A program made the translations under genes and the position numbers. Below, piece by piece: positions 34,328-44,157 of a stretch of 64,000 bases of DNA. The stretch's first letter is position 1. The number at the start of each line of letters is the position of its first letter. The notes beneath the pieces were generated by a model, which worked only from the letters and a program-made list of their open reading frames with translations, ran no database searches and had not been told where the DNA came from. The DNA lies in the NCBI RefSeq assembly GCF_000186705.1, contig NZ_AEUE01000003.1, forward strand, positions 186,001 through 250,000, given 5' to 3'. The stretch comes from Citromicrobium sp. JLT1363. GTDB lineage: Bacteria > Pseudomonadota > Alphaproteobacteria > Sphingomonadales > Sphingomonadaceae.

Positions 34328-37300
34328 ATGTTGGAGGAACAGGGGACAAGCGAGAGGGGGTTCGACCACCCGGTGGTCGCCATCGGTGCATCTGCGGGTG
34401 GGATAGAAGCGCTGCAGGCCTTCGTTTCGGAGATTCCGGCGGAGACCCCGGCAAGCTTCGTCGTCATCCAGCACCTCGCTCCCGATCACGATAGCCAGCT
34501 GGGCGACATTCTTGGCCGGGCGGCAAATCTTCCGGTTCTCGAAGCGAACAAGAATATCGCCGTGGAGCGCGGGCACATCTATGTGATTACGCCCGACAGC
34601 TTCCTCACGATCGTCGACGACGGCTTGTTCGTGGAGGCCCCCACGCAGCCGCGCGGACTGCGCATGCCGATCGACCATTTCATGCGTTCGCTTGCCGAGA
34701 CGGCAGGGGAACGCGCTGTCGGCGTCATCCTCTCGGGCACGGGGAACGACGGTACGGCCGGGCTCAAGGCGATCAGGGACGCGGGCGGCGTGGCGCTGGC
34801 GCAAGACCCGGAGACCGCGCTCTACGATGGCATGCCACGTGCCGCGATCGAGGCTGACGCGGTCGACAAGGTGGGCGATCTGGCCAAGCTGGGATCGAAC
34901 ATCGTCGAAATCGCCAGCCGTCTGCGCGATGCCCCGGAAGAGGGCGGGTTCAGCGGGCAGGATATCGGCAGCGTGATCGCCTTGCTCAAGGCGCGCATGG
35001 GCCATGATTTCGGCCCCTACAAGCGCGGGACGATTTCGCGCCGGTTGCGCAGGCGGATGAGCCTGCTGCGGTTCGACACGCTGGCGGAATACATCGCCCA
35101 CCTGCGCGAGAACGCCGACGAGGTGCAGCGGCTGTTCGACGATCTGCTGATCAATGTAACTTCGTTCTTCCGCGATGGCGAAGTCTGGGAAGCGGTGACG
35201 AAGGAAGCGCTCGTTCCGCTGATCGATCGGCAGGCGAAAGCCAGGGAGCCGGTTCGCATCTGGATCCCTGCCTGTTCCACGGGCGAAGAGGCCTTCACCA
35301 TCGCGATGCTGATGGACGAACAGTGCCGACTGACCGACAAGCGCTGCGACTGGCAGATCTTCGCGACCGACCTCGATACCGATGCCATCGCGCAGGGCAG
35401 GGAGGGGTTCTATCGGCCCAACATCGTCGACGAGGTGAGCCCCGAACGGCTGCAGAGGTACTTCCAGCGGGAAAACTCAGGCTACCGCGTGCGCAAGCAC
35501 CTGCGCGAAAAGGTGGTGTTCGCCCGGCAGAACCTGCTGACCGACCCGCCGTTTTCCAGGCTCGATCTCATCAGCTGCCGCAATCTGCTTATCTATCTCG
35601 ACCAGAGACATCAGGAACAGCTGCTGGAAACCTTCCACTTCGCGCTGAAGGAAGGGGGCTTTCTGGTGCTGGGCACCTCAGAGACCAGTGGCTCGAGGCA
35701 GCGTGAATTCAGCCTGGTCGATTCGGCGGCGCACATATTTGGCCGCAAGGCCGGCCGCTCGATCGCACGGCTCAGCCCGCGCAGCGAGCGTGCTGCCGAC
35801 ATGCCATCCGCATCGTCGCCGCGGTCGATCCGGCGGGACCGCGAGCGTGATCTGACCACCCAGATCCGCCGCTCGCTCGTCGAGCGCTACACCCCTGCGT
35901 CGGTCGCAGTGAAGGCGGATGGTGAAATCGTCTACTTCCACGGGCCCGTTCGCCGGTTCATCGACCAGCCCGAGGGTTCGCCCTCCTACTCGATCTTCGA
36001 TGTTCTGCCGCCGCCCCTGCGCGGCCGGGCCCGTGAAGCCATCAGGGCGGTCTCCGCCGGGGAAACGCCCTCGCATCGCAGCGCGCGGATTCGCTATTCC
36101 GACAGGGATACCTCGGTGTGCCTCGAATGCGTGAAGATCGAGGCCGACGATGGCGCGCTTTTCCTCATCAGCTTTATCGAGGACGAGGAAAGCGGGGCCG
36201 CCCCCCCGCCGGCGAGCGAGAGCGACGATTCCGTATATGTCCGCCAGCTCGAAAACGAACTGGCGATCGTGCAGGAGGACTTGCAGACGACGGTGGAGGA
36301 ACTCGAGACCTCCAACGAGGAACTGAAGGCGAGCCACGAGGAAGCGGTGGCCGCCAATGAGGAACTGCAGTCCGCCAACGAAGAGCTGGAAACCAGCCGC
36401 GAGGAATTGCAGTCGCTCAACGAAGAGCTGGTCACGGTCAACAACCAGCTCGAGGAAAAGATCAAGGAGGTAGAGAAATCCTCCGACGATCTTCGCAACC
36501 TGCTGACCAGTACCAAGCTTCCCGTGCTGTTCCTGGGGCCGGAACTCAAGATCAGCGGCTTCACCCCCAGCATGCGCGAACTGGTCGAGCTGCGCGATAG
36601 CGATATCGGCCGTCCCGTCACCGAACTTGCCTTCAAGGCGGACGACCCCAGCCTGTTCGACGATATCGCAAGCACGCTCGACGATCTTGCAGTGTCCGAA
36701 AAGCAGATCGTTTCCGACAATGATCGAACGTACCTGCGCCGGGTTCAGCCGTACCGTACTGCGGACGAGCGGATCCATGGCGTGGTCGTCACCTATGCGG
36801 ACATCACCGAACAGGCGAAGATCGCAGCCCGCCTTACCGAGCGCGAACGCCAGCAGAGGATTATCGCCGACCTTGGCCAGAAGGGGCTGGCCGCGCGCAA
36901 CCTCCAGGCCTTTCTCAACGAGTTCTGTGCTGTTCTGCGGGTCGCCTACGATTGCGACTATTCCAAGGTTCTCGCCTATGACGAAGGCGGCTCGCAATTC
37001 CTGCTGGTAGGCGGAGCGGGCTGGCCCGACGGCATGATCGGCGAGGCGACGGTGCCGGATAGTGTGAAGAGCCAGGCGGGCTACACGGTGAAGGAACACT
37101 CGGTCCTGGTCCGCGACTTCCAGAGCGAACGCCGGTTCGAGGCTCCCCCTCTCCTGAGAGACAATCAGGTATCCTCGGGGATCAGCTGCGTCATCGAAAT
37201 CGGTGGCAAACCGTGGGGCGTTGTCGGCCTGCACGACCGCGATCCGGACCATTTCCGCGAGGAAGACCTGCTGATCCTCAATGCCGCCGCCAATGTTGCC

Positions 37301-38764
37301 GCGGCCACGATCAAGCAGGTCCAGCGCGAGCATCAGACCGCGCGCGAAAGCCTGATCCTCTCGATGGCGATCAAGACGGCGGAGATGGGCGTGTGGCAGT
37401 ACGATGCCACCACCGGCAACGTCGTGTGGGATGAACGCCTGCGCGAAATGATCGGCCGTGGGGATTCGCGCACAAAACCATCTGCCGCCGATTTCTTCGA
37501 CATGATTTATCCCTCCGATGTCGAACGCGTTCGCACGGCGCTGGACGAGACCATTGCCACCGGTGTGCCCTTCGACGAGGAATTCCGGCTGACGCGGGCG
37601 GACGGCAAGCTGGCCTGGCTGGATGGCCGGGGGGAACGTTTTGTCGAGAATGACCGCACCCGCGTGATCGGCATTAATGCCGACATTACCGAGCGCAAGA
37701 TCGCCGAGGAGCAGAACAGCTTCGTCATGCGAGAGCTCGACCACCGGGTGAAGAACATCCTGGCGATCATCCTCTCCATCGCCAAGATCACCGGAGCGAA
37801 CGCTCCCGATTTCAAGACGTTCAGTGCCTCGTTCGAAAAGCGGCTCTATGCGATGGCGCGCACCCATAGCCTGCTGGCGGAAGCACGCTGGCAGGGCGCG
37901 GATCTGAGGTCGCTGGTCGAGGACGAGCTGAGCCAATCCGCCGATATCGAGAATATCGCGATCGAGGGGCCCCGCGTCAGCCTGACGCCCAGTGCGGCGC
38001 AGAACATCTCCATGGCGCTGCACGAATTGTGTACCAACGCCATGAAATACGGCTCGCTTTCGGTGCCCGACGGGGCCCTGCGCGTGGCCTGGGGATGGCG
38101 CGAGGCGGACCGCGAGGGTGGGGATCCCGTCCTCGATCTGGTGTGGGAGGAAAGTGACGGCCCGACGGTGCGCGAACCGGAACGCAAGGGGTTCGGCTCG
38201 ACGGTGATCGAACGCATCCTGCGTGCGCAAATGGGCGCCGAGACGGAGATCGATTTCGCGCCTGAGGGGCTGAGGGTAACCTGCGCGATACCGAGCAAGC
38301 GGATCCTGCCCGGCTCCGCAGCCGACCGGAACAACACCGCTTCACCAGCGTCTTCCTTGCCGCATGTCGATTTCGATCTGCTGGAGGGTGCCCGCATCCT
38401 GGTCCTCGACGACGAGTGGCTGGTGGCGGAGCAATATGCGAATGCGCTGGTCGGGGCGGGGTGCGATGTCATCGGGCCATTCCACGATCTCGAGCAGTCC
38501 CGGCAGGCGATCGAGGGCCGGAAGCTCGATTTCGCGGTGGTCGATTTCAACATCGACGGCGAGGAAGCGACCCCGCTGATCGAGCTGCTCGAAAGCCGCG
38601 CCATCCCCTTCCTGGTGGTGTCGGGCTATGGCAGCGAACTCGATCTGGCGGACAAGCTGGACGACCGGGCCTTTCTGGCGAAACCCGCGTCGCCCGCCGC
38701 GATCATGGCCCGCATAGCGCAAATCATTTCTGGCAAGCGTGGTCGTTCCGATGGCACGGCGTGA
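34328..38764 (+). CDS. CheB-CheR-PAS-GAF-PAS-HWE histidine kinase-receiver hybrid
   Basis: A 1,478-residue soluble multidomain protein. A CheB methylesterase domain (about 14-200) has the GASAGG nucleophile, IQHLAPDH and SGTGNDGTAG. A CheR methyltransferase (about 210-480) has IWIPACSTGEEA and LISCRNLLIYLD. A long heptad-rich coiled coil (about 640-720, repeated ELxxxNEEL units), a PAS domain, a GAF domain (about 865-1000) and another PAS (about 1010-1130) follow. An HWE kinase comes next (H1139 in RELDHRVKNIL; HELCTNAMKYGSLS; W-E-E in LVWEESDG). It ends in a receiver domain with ILVLDDEW and Asp near 1405 in VVDFNIDG. CheB and CheR motifs are intact. No MCP, CheA or flagellar gene is nearby, so this is probably not chemotaxis but a stress or light sensor. 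It overlaps the next cheB-like gene. Confidence 0.92.
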   Translation: MLEEQGTSERGFDHPVVAIGASAGGIEALQAFVSEIPAETPASFVVIQHLAPDHDSQLGDILGRAANLPVLEANKNIAVERGHIYVITPDSFLTIVDDGLFVEAPTQPRGLRMPIDHFMRSLAETAGERAVGVILSGTGNDGTAGLKAIRDAGGVALAQDPETALYDGMPRAAIEADAVDKVGDLAKLGSNIVEIASRLRDAPEEGGFSGQDIGSVIALLKARMGHDFGPYKRGTISRRLRRRMSLLRFDTLAEYIAHLRENADEVQRLFDDLLINVTSFFRDGEVWEAVTKEALVPLIDRQAKAREPVRIWIPACSTGEEAFTIAMLMDEQCRLTDKRCDWQIFATDLDTDAIAQGREGFYRPNIVDEVSPERLQRYFQRENSGYRVRKHLREKVVFARQNLLTDPPFSRLDLISCRNLLIYLDQRHQEQLLETFHFALKEGGFLVLGTSETSGSRQREFSLVDSAAHIFGRKAGRSIARLSPRSERAADMPSASSPRSIRRDRERDLTTQIRRSLVERYTPASVAVKADGEIVYFHGPVRRFIDQPEGSPSYSIFDVLPPPLRGRAREAIRAVSAGETPSHRSARIRYSDRDTSVCLECVKIEADDGALFLISFIEDEESGAAPPPASESDDSVYVRQLENELAIVQEDLQTTVEELETSNEELKASHEEAVAANEELQSANEELETSREELQSLNEELVTVNNQLEEKIKEVEKSSDDLRNLLTSTKLPVLFLGPELKISGFTPSMRELVELRDSDIGRPVTELAFKADDPSLFDDIASTLDDLAVSEKQIVSDNDRTYLRRVQPYRTADERIHGVVVTYADITEQAKIAARLTERERQQRIIADLGQKGLAARNLQAFLNEFCAVLRVAYDCDYSKVLAYDEGGSQFLLVGGAGWPDGMIGEATVPDSVKSQAGYTVKEHSVLVRDFQSERRFEAPPLLRDNQVSSGISCVIEIGGKPWGVVGLHDRDPDHFREEDLLILNAAANVAAATIKQVQREHQTARESLILSMAIKTAEMGVWQYDATTGNVVWDERLREMIGRGDSRTKPSAADFFDMIYPSDVERVRTALDETIATGVPFDEEFRLTRADGKLAWLDGRGERFVENDRTRVIGINADITERKIAEEQNSFVMRELDHRVKNILAIILSIAKITGANAPDFKTFSASFEKRLYAMARTHSLLAEARWQGADLRSLVEDELSQSADIENIAIEGPRVSLTPSAAQNISMALHELCTNAMKYGSLSVPDGALRVAWGWREADREGGDPVLDLVWEESDGPTVREPERKGFGSTVIERILRAQMGAETEIDFAPEGLRVTCAIPSKRILPGSAADRNNTASPASSLPHVDFDLLEGARILVLDDEWLVAEQYANALVGAGCDVIGPFHDLEQSRQAIEGRKLDFAVVDFNIDGEEATPLIELLESRAIPFLVVSGYGSELDLADKLDDRAFLAKPASPAAIMARIAQIISGKRGRSDGTA

Positions 38765-39728
38765 CCTGATCGGGATCGGCGGCAGTGCGGGAGGCCTGCC
38801 CGCGCTGCTCAACCTGCTCGATAGCTTCGAGCCCGAAGAACCCGCTTCGCTGTTCGTGGTTCTTCACCGCAGGAATGAGGCGGGCCACCTGCTCGACATC
38901 CTGCGTCGGCGCAGCCCGATCGAGGTGATCGAGCCGGAGGACGGCTGCCCCATCCGGCATGGTTGCCTGCATCTCGCGCCGCCCGATACGCACATGCTGG
39001 TGGGCGATGGCCACGTCCATCTGCGCGGTGGGCCGAAGGAAAACAATTTCCGCCCCGCGATCGATCCGCTGTTCCGCTCGCTCGCCGTGTTCGGCCAGTC
39101 GCGGACCACGGCGGTGATCCTTTCGGGCTATCTGGACGATGGCGCGGCAGGGTGCAGGGCCGTCCTGTCGACCGGCGGTCGCGTGATCGTGCAGGACCCC
39201 AATGATGCCACCTCGCCCGGCATGCCGCGCGCCGCGATCAGCGCGGCGGGCGAGCCCGAGCTGATCGAAAAAGCCGGTGCCATCGGCCAGGCGCTGTCCT
39301 CGCTGGTGGCGCAGGAGGCGGGGCCGGGCCAGGAAGCGTCCGATGCCATCAAGCTGGAAATCATGATCGCGGGACTGGAGAAGGCCAGCATGTCGAGCGA
39401 AGACCGGCTCGGGGAGCTTTCCCCCTATAACTGCCCCGATTGCAACGGGGTGCTGTGGCGGATCGAGGACGGGCCGCTCAGCCGGTTTCGCTGCCATACC
39501 GGCCATGGCTACACGCAGGCCTCGCTGGCCGAGCGGCAGGACGAACTGCTCGAGCAGAGCATGTACGATACGCTCAGGTCGCTGAGAGAGAAGGCGCGGA
39601 TGATGCGCGATCTGGCGGCGAAGGACGATATCAATCGCCAGACCTATCTGAGGCGGGCGGCCGACAGTGATTCGGACGCTGCGAATATCGAGCGGATGAT
39701 CCTGCAGCGCACGGCGCGGGCGTCCTAG
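38751..39728 (+). CDS. CheB-type methylesterase domain protein with C-terminal Cys/His motif
   Basis: About 325 residues. The CheB catalytic core is recognisable: GIGGSAGG (Ser near 12), VVLHRRNEAGH (His), and SGYLDDGAAG (Asp), so the triad seems kept. There is no receiver domain. The C-terminal part (about 225-325) carries CPDCNGVLW and FRCHTGHGY, a CxxC...CxxxH set that could bind zinc, followed by a helical tail. The ATG at 38751 overlaps the end of the hybrid kinase gene by 14 bp; a GTG at 38739 is an alternative start. The two products probably form one signalling unit, with this protein acting as an esterase on an unknown methylated partner or as a regulator of the hybrid's CheB. Confidence 0.85.
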   Translation: MARRDLIGIGGSAGGLPALLNLLDSFEPEEPASLFVVLHRRNEAGHLLDILRRRSPIEVIEPEDGCPIRHGCLHLAPPDTHMLVGDGHVHLRGGPKENNFRPAIDPLFRSLAVFGQSRTTAVILSGYLDDGAAGCRAVLSTGGRVIVQDPNDATSPGMPRAAISAAGEPELIEKAGAIGQALSSLVAQEAGPGQEASDAIKLEIMIAGLEKASMSSEDRLGELSPYNCPDCNGVLWRIEDGPLSRFRCHTGHGYTQASLAERQDELLEQSMYDTLRSLREKARMMRDLAAKDDINRQTYLRRAADSDSDAANIERMILQRTARAS

Positions 39729-40045
39729 CGGACGCGATTCGCCCGGCCTTCAGTCACCGAAAACCCGACCGCCCGGCCGGCGGCCCCGTACCCGCCGCAC
39801 CGAAAACCCCCTGCGAATTCGTCTGTACGATGGCGCGCGGCGCAGCAGTGTGGGTGCCATTTTTCCCTGCAATTTCCGTTATTCACAGTGCTCGGTCGGT
39901 TCGCCGGTGCCGCGCCGTGATCGGAAGTTCCTGGCTTCCTCGTCAACATTCACACATGAGAGAGTGAATGTTGACATCGGCGTTTTATTCGCGGATGTGT
40001 GAGTAACCACGGCAGGACCAACTGCCGGGAACGATGGAGAGGATT
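39729..40045. promoter_or_regulatory. Regulatory region before the first TonB-dependent receptor
   Basis: A 317-bp stretch with no gene. Its first half is GC-rich and unremarkable. The second half turns AT-rich and holds the 34-bp palindrome described separately. It is followed by a TTTTATTC stretch about 55 bp before the start codon that may be part of the promoter. Confidence 0.6.
39942..39975. promoter_or_regulatory. Perfect 12-bp inverted repeat, probable TetR operator
   Basis: GTCAACATTCAC (39942-39953) and GTGAATGTTGAC (39964-39975) are perfect inverted arms with a 10-bp spacer. The centre reads TTCACACATGAGAGAGTGAA. A similar centre lies at 46559-46578 upstream of the SDR gene, so both are likely sites for the TetR regulator encoded at 45740. 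Confidence 0.7.
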
Positions 40046-42376
40046 ATGAGGGGATCGCTGCTTGCGTCCGCGTCTGCGGTCGCGCTTGGGCTTCTTCCGA
40101 CCGCTGTCAGCGCGCAGGCGTCCGACCAGCCGGAACCGGGTGTGGATGCCGAGACGGAAACCACCGAGGAAATTTCGCCCACCGCCCAGCGCGAGGGCAA
40201 CGAGATCATCGTCACCGCCACGCGGCGCGAAGCGCGCCTGCAGGATGTGCCGGTGAGCGTCACCGCCTTCCAGCAGGAAGAACTGACCGAAAAGGGGATC
40301 GTCGGCTACGAGCGGCTGGCGCGCGAAACGCCGGGCGTGGTGCTCAACCGGCCCACGCAGAACTTCAACAACTTCACCGCGCGCGGCATCTCCACCAACG
40401 GCTACAGCGCCGGGCTGCAGGCGCCGGTCGCGATCTATATCGACGAACTGCCGATCTCCGCGAACGGCAACTCGACCATCCTCGATCCCAACCTCTACGA
40501 TGTGGAGCGGGTGGAATTCCTGCGCGGCCCGCAGGGCACGCTGTTCGGATCGGGTTCGCTGGCAGGGGCCATGCGGATCATCACCAAGGCGCCCAATCCC
40601 GGGCGGTTCGAGGCATCGGCGCTGGTCGATCTGGGCTACACCGAGGAGGGCGGTCTTCGCCAGCGCTACAACGCGATGGTCAACGTCCCCATCGCGCAGG
40701 ACACGGTCGCCTTCCGCGCCGTGGGCTACTACCGCAATGAAGACGGCTGGGTCGACAATATCGGCACGGGGATCGACGATGCCAATTCGATCGAGGCTTA
40801 CGGCGTTCGGGCTGCGGTCCTGATCGAGCCGACGAACAAGTTCTCGGTCAAGCTGTCGGTCAACAAGGAGGTCAGCAACCCCGCCGATTCCTCGCTGACA
40901 AACCCGGCCCTGGGCACCTATGTCCGCAGGACCGCGCAGCCCGATCTGTTCCAGAGCGATCTGACCGCGATCAACGTGACCGTCGTGGCGGACTTCGATT
41001 TCGCCGAGCTCACGAGTTCGAGCACCTATTCGGACCTCACCGGCGATTTCATCGTCGATCTGGCGGGCACCTACAACCAGCTGGTTCCCTTCTCGCTCGA
41101 TGCCGTCGGTTACGACGATATCTTCGTGCAGGAACTGCGTCTGGCATCGACCCATGCCGGGCCCTTCGAATGGATCATCGGCGGCTTCTATTTCGACAAG
41201 CGGCGCGATGTCGATTTCGACTATCGCACGACGCAGGCCTTCCTGAACCAGACCAACACCACCGCGTTCTCAGACCTCTACTACCAGCGGTTCAAGAACT
41301 TCACCGACATCAGCGAAAAGGCGGTCTTCGGCGAACTCACCTATCGCTTCAGCGACAGTTTCTGGCTGACCGGCGGGCTGCGTTACGGCGAGGTGCAGGT
41401 CCAGACCACGACCCGTGGCGGCGGCTACAACAGCAACTTCCTGACCCGTGGATACTGCACGGTCTTCACCGCTCTGTGCGGAGGGTTCATCCCGGCGCTC
41501 GCGATCACGCCGATCCAGTCCTCGGTCGGCCTGCTGGCGAAGGACGACAAGCTGTCGTGGAAGGCCAGCATGTCGTACAAGCCCAGCCGCAACCTGACGA
41601 CATATGCCACCGTTTCCACCGGCTTCCGTCCGCCCGTGGTCAATGCGCGCGCCGGTCTTCCGCCGCCCGCGGCCCAGCCGAACGACATCACGATCCCGGC
41701 CGGGGCAAGTTCGGACAAGCTGACCAACTACGAGCTCGGCCTGAAGGGTTCGTTCTTCGAAAACCGCCTGACCGCCAACCTCGCGGCGTTCTACATCGAC
41801 TGGAACAACATCCAGGTGCAGGCGAACCGTGTTTCCGACGCGATCCAGTTCGCCACCAATATCGGCGGTGCGGTCAGCAAGGGGATCGAGCTCGAACTGG
41901 TGGCGCGGCCGGTCGAGGGTCTGCGCCTGCAGGCGAGCGGAGCCTATATCGACGCGCGGATCGACGATCTCTCTCCCACTGAAGCGGCGATTTCGGGTGC
42001 CGAGGACGGTATCCGGCTGGCCACGCCCGAATTCCAGGGGTCGGCTACTGCAACCTACAGCTTCCCGGTGGGGGACACCGAAACGGCGTTCGTGACCGGA
42101 AACGTGGCCTATGTCGGCTCCTTCCCGGGGCTGTTCCCCAATGTGCCGGGGCAGCCGGGCGTGCAATCGCCGCAGTACGATCTCACCGACGAGTACGTGT
42201 ACGCGAATGCCTATGCCGGGGTGAACATCTCGCCCGACCTCACGATCACCGCCTATGTCGAGAATGTCTTCGACAACGACGCGATCAACTACGTCCATCC
42301 CGAAGCCTTCCTCGACGGGCGATACGGGCGTCTTCGCCCGCGCACCTTCGGGGTGCGGACCAACTTCGTCTTCTGA
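40046..42376 (+). CDS. TonB-dependent receptor
   Basis: A 776-residue outer membrane beta-barrel receptor for energy-dependent uptake. A signal peptide (to about residue 27) is followed by a TonB-box-like region, EIIVTATRREARLQDVPVSV, the plug domain (about 55-170, with YIDELPI and FLRGPQGTLFG), and the barrel ending in a C-terminal Phe. It belongs to the large sphingomonad family of receptors that are linked to aromatic, terpenoid or steroid uptake rather than siderophores. The ATG at 40046 has GGAGAGG just upstream; an in-frame ATG 12 bp earlier is possible. It is the first gene after the probable TetR operator, so it is likely inducible. Confidence 0.92.
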   Translation: MRGSLLASASAVALGLLPTAVSAQASDQPEPGVDAETETTEEISPTAQREGNEIIVTATRREARLQDVPVSVTAFQQEELTEKGIVGYERLARETPGVVLNRPTQNFNNFTARGISTNGYSAGLQAPVAIYIDELPISANGNSTILDPNLYDVERVEFLRGPQGTLFGSGSLAGAMRIITKAPNPGRFEASALVDLGYTEEGGLRQRYNAMVNVPIAQDTVAFRAVGYYRNEDGWVDNIGTGIDDANSIEAYGVRAAVLIEPTNKFSVKLSVNKEVSNPADSSLTNPALGTYVRRTAQPDLFQSDLTAINVTVVADFDFAELTSSSTYSDLTGDFIVDLAGTYNQLVPFSLDAVGYDDIFVQELRLASTHAGPFEWIIGGFYFDKRRDVDFDYRTTQAFLNQTNTTAFSDLYYQRFKNFTDISEKAVFGELTYRFSDSFWLTGGLRYGEVQVQTTTRGGGYNSNFLTRGYCTVFTALCGGFIPALAITPIQSSVGLLAKDDKLSWKASMSYKPSRNLTTYATVSTGFRPPVVNARAGLPPPAAQPNDITIPAGASSDKLTNYELGLKGSFFENRLTANLAAFYIDWNNIQVQANRVSDAIQFATNIGGAVSKGIELELVARPVEGLRLQASGAYIDARIDDLSPTEAAISGAEDGIRLATPEFQGSATATYSFPVGDTETAFVTGNVAYVGSFPGLFPNVPGQPGVQSPQYDLTDEYVYANAYAGVNISPDLTITAYVENVFDNDAINYVHPEAFLDGRYGRLRPRTFGVRTNFVF

Positions 42377-42383
42377 CGCACAG

Positions 42384-42418
42384 GAGGCTTCGCGGCCCGA
42401 GCCAGGTCGCGAAGCCTC
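42384..42418 (+). terminator. Hairpin between TonB receptor and esterase genes
   Basis: GAGGCTTCGCG (42384-42394) and CGCGAAGCCTC (42408-42418) form a perfect 11-bp stem with a 13-nt loop, starting 7 bp after the receptor stop codon. No T-run follows, so it could attenuate rather than end transcription into the esterase gene. Confidence 0.6.
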
Positions 42419-42483
42419 GCCATTGCAACAGCCCATGCGGCGTCCGGGACAGGGCGGGCATGTGAACGTGAACAGGTGATCTC

Positions 42484-44157
42484 TTGGTCGTGCCGAACAT
42501 CCGACATTTCGTCTCCCTGCTGCTGGCCTTCGGAGGGGCGGCACTGGTTCTGCAACCGGCAATGGCGCTGGCCGGTCCCGCTGCCGAGACAGTGGTCGAG
42601 GCACCTGCGGGCACCGTCGAGGGAGTGACCGAGAACGGCATCGCCAGCTTCAAGGGCATCCCCTACGCCGCGCCGCCGACTGGCGATTTGCGCTGGCAGC
42701 CGCCGGTTGAGCCCGCCCGGTGGGACGGGGTGCGCGATGCGAGCGAGTTCGGCCCGGCCTGCTACCAGCCGACGGTGCCCGGCGCGGCCAACTCGATCTA
42801 TCACGAGGAGCTCGGCCCGATGAGCGAGGACTGCCTCTCGCTCAATATCTGGGCTCCCGAGCACGCCTCGAATGCGCCGGTGCTGGTGTGGATACACGGC
42901 GGCGCGCTGGTATCGGGCGCCAGCAGTTTCGACATGTATGACGGTTCGCGGCTGGCGCGGCAGGGCGTGGTGGTCGTGTCGATCAACTACCGCCTCGGCG
43001 CGCTGGGCTTTCTCGCGCATCCGGGGTTGAGCGCGGAATCGCCGCAGGGCATTTCGGGCAATTACGGCCTGATGGACCAGATCGCCGCGCTGCGCTGGAT
43101 CGAAAGCAATATCTCGGCCTTCGGCGGCAATCCGCAGAACGTCACCATCGCGGGCGAATCCGCCGGTGCGCTGAGCGTGATGTGGCTGATGACCGCGCCA
43201 CCCGCACGCGGCCTGTTCGACAAGGCGATCATGCAGAGCGCTTACATGATTTCCTCGCCCGCGCTGAAGGAAGCAGAACACGGCCATGTATCCGCCGAAG
43301 CCATGGGCACCTGGTTGCAGGAACAGCTCGACGCGCCCGATCTCGCCGCGATGCGCGAGATGGCGCCTGGCGAACTCGTCAATCGGGCGGCTCGCGCAGG
43401 CTATCTCATCTGGTCTACCGTCGACGGGAAACTGATCCCCAACCAGATTGCGGAGACCTTCGATCGGGGCGCACAGGCGCCTGTGCCGGTGCTCGCCGGA
43501 TTCAACAGTGGCGAAATCCGCTCGCTGCGGAGGCTGCTGCCTCCGGCACCGGCGACTTCGAGTGGGTACGAGGCGAAAATCCGTGAAGCGTATGGCGATC
43601 TCGCCGAGGTGTTCCTCGCGCTCTACCCGGCGGATACTATCGACGAGAGCATGCTCGCCGCCACGCGCGATGCGCTCTACGGCTGGACGGCGGAACGGCT
43701 GGCGCGCAAGCAGACCCTGCTGGGGCAGGACGGCTTCCTCTACCTGTTCGATCATGGCTATCCCGAAGCGGACAAGGCAGGGCTCCATGCCTTCCATGCC
43801 TCGGAAATTCCCTATGTCTTCGGGACGATTCACGAGACCGCGCCAAACTGGCCGAAGATCCCGCGCAACGCGCAGGAGCGCGAACTCTCCGACGCGATGC
43901 TGCAATACTGGGCCACCTTCGCGCGCGACGGGCAGCCAAGGGCCCACGGCCAGCCGGACTGGCCCGCCTACGGCGCGCAGGCCGCGTTCATGGTGTTCGA
44001 CGAAACCCCGCAGACCGGTACCCGGCTGATGGGCACGCGCTACGCGCTGAACGAGGCGGTGGTGTGCCGCCGCCGTGCGGCGGGCGACCAGCCGTGGCAC
44101 TGGAATGTCGGCATTGCCAGCCCGCCGCTGCCCCCGCGCGCAGAGGGCTGCCAATGA
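42484..44157 (+). CDS. Secreted carboxylesterase, type B (COesterase family)
   Basis: A 557-residue alpha/beta hydrolase of the type B carboxylesterase family with a signal peptide (about 1-30, ending ALAG). The conserved SEDCLSLNIW, the oxyanion loop VWIHGGALVSG, and the nucleophile elbow AGESAGAL (S226) are present; the catalytic Glu and His follow near 340 and 440. It would hydrolyse esters in the periplasm. The start is probably the TTG at 42484, 5 nt after an AGGTGA site; a GTG two codons later is possible. The gene ends in an ATGA overlap with the acyl-CoA ligase gene. It is a paralogue of the esterase at 47589. Confidence 0.9.
   Translation: MVVPNIRHFVSLLLAFGGAALVLQPAMALAGPAAETVVEAPAGTVEGVTENGIASFKGIPYAAPPTGDLRWQPPVEPARWDGVRDASEFGPACYQPTVPGAANSIYHEELGPMSEDCLSLNIWAPEHASNAPVLVWIHGGALVSGASSFDMYDGSRLARQGVVVVSINYRLGALGFLAHPGLSAESPQGISGNYGLMDQIAALRWIESNISAFGGNPQNVTIAGESAGALSVMWLMTAPPARGLFDKAIMQSAYMISSPALKEAEHGHVSAEAMGTWLQEQLDAPDLAAMREMAPGELVNRAARAGYLIWSTVDGKLIPNQIAETFDRGAQAPVPVLAGFNSGEIRSLRRLLPPAPATSSGYEAKIREAYGDLAEVFLALYPADTIDESMLAATRDALYGWTAERLARKQTLLGQDGFLYLFDHGYPEADKAGLHAFHASEIPYVFGTIHETAPNWPKIPRNAQERELSDAMLQYWATFARDGQPRAHGQPDWPAYGAQAAFMVFDETPQTGTRLMGTRYALNEAVVCRRRAAGDQPWHWNVGIASPPLPPRAEGCQ

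Noticed and set aside
35678-38230. Minus-strand open frame of 850 codons opposite the hybrid kinase
   Set aside because: All conserved CheB, CheR, PAS and kinase motifs are on the plus strand; the antisense frame is compositionally a shadow.
42384-42418. Inverted repeat as an insertion-sequence end
   Set aside because: There is only one copy, no transposase nearby and no target duplication; a hairpin after the receptor gene is the simpler reading.
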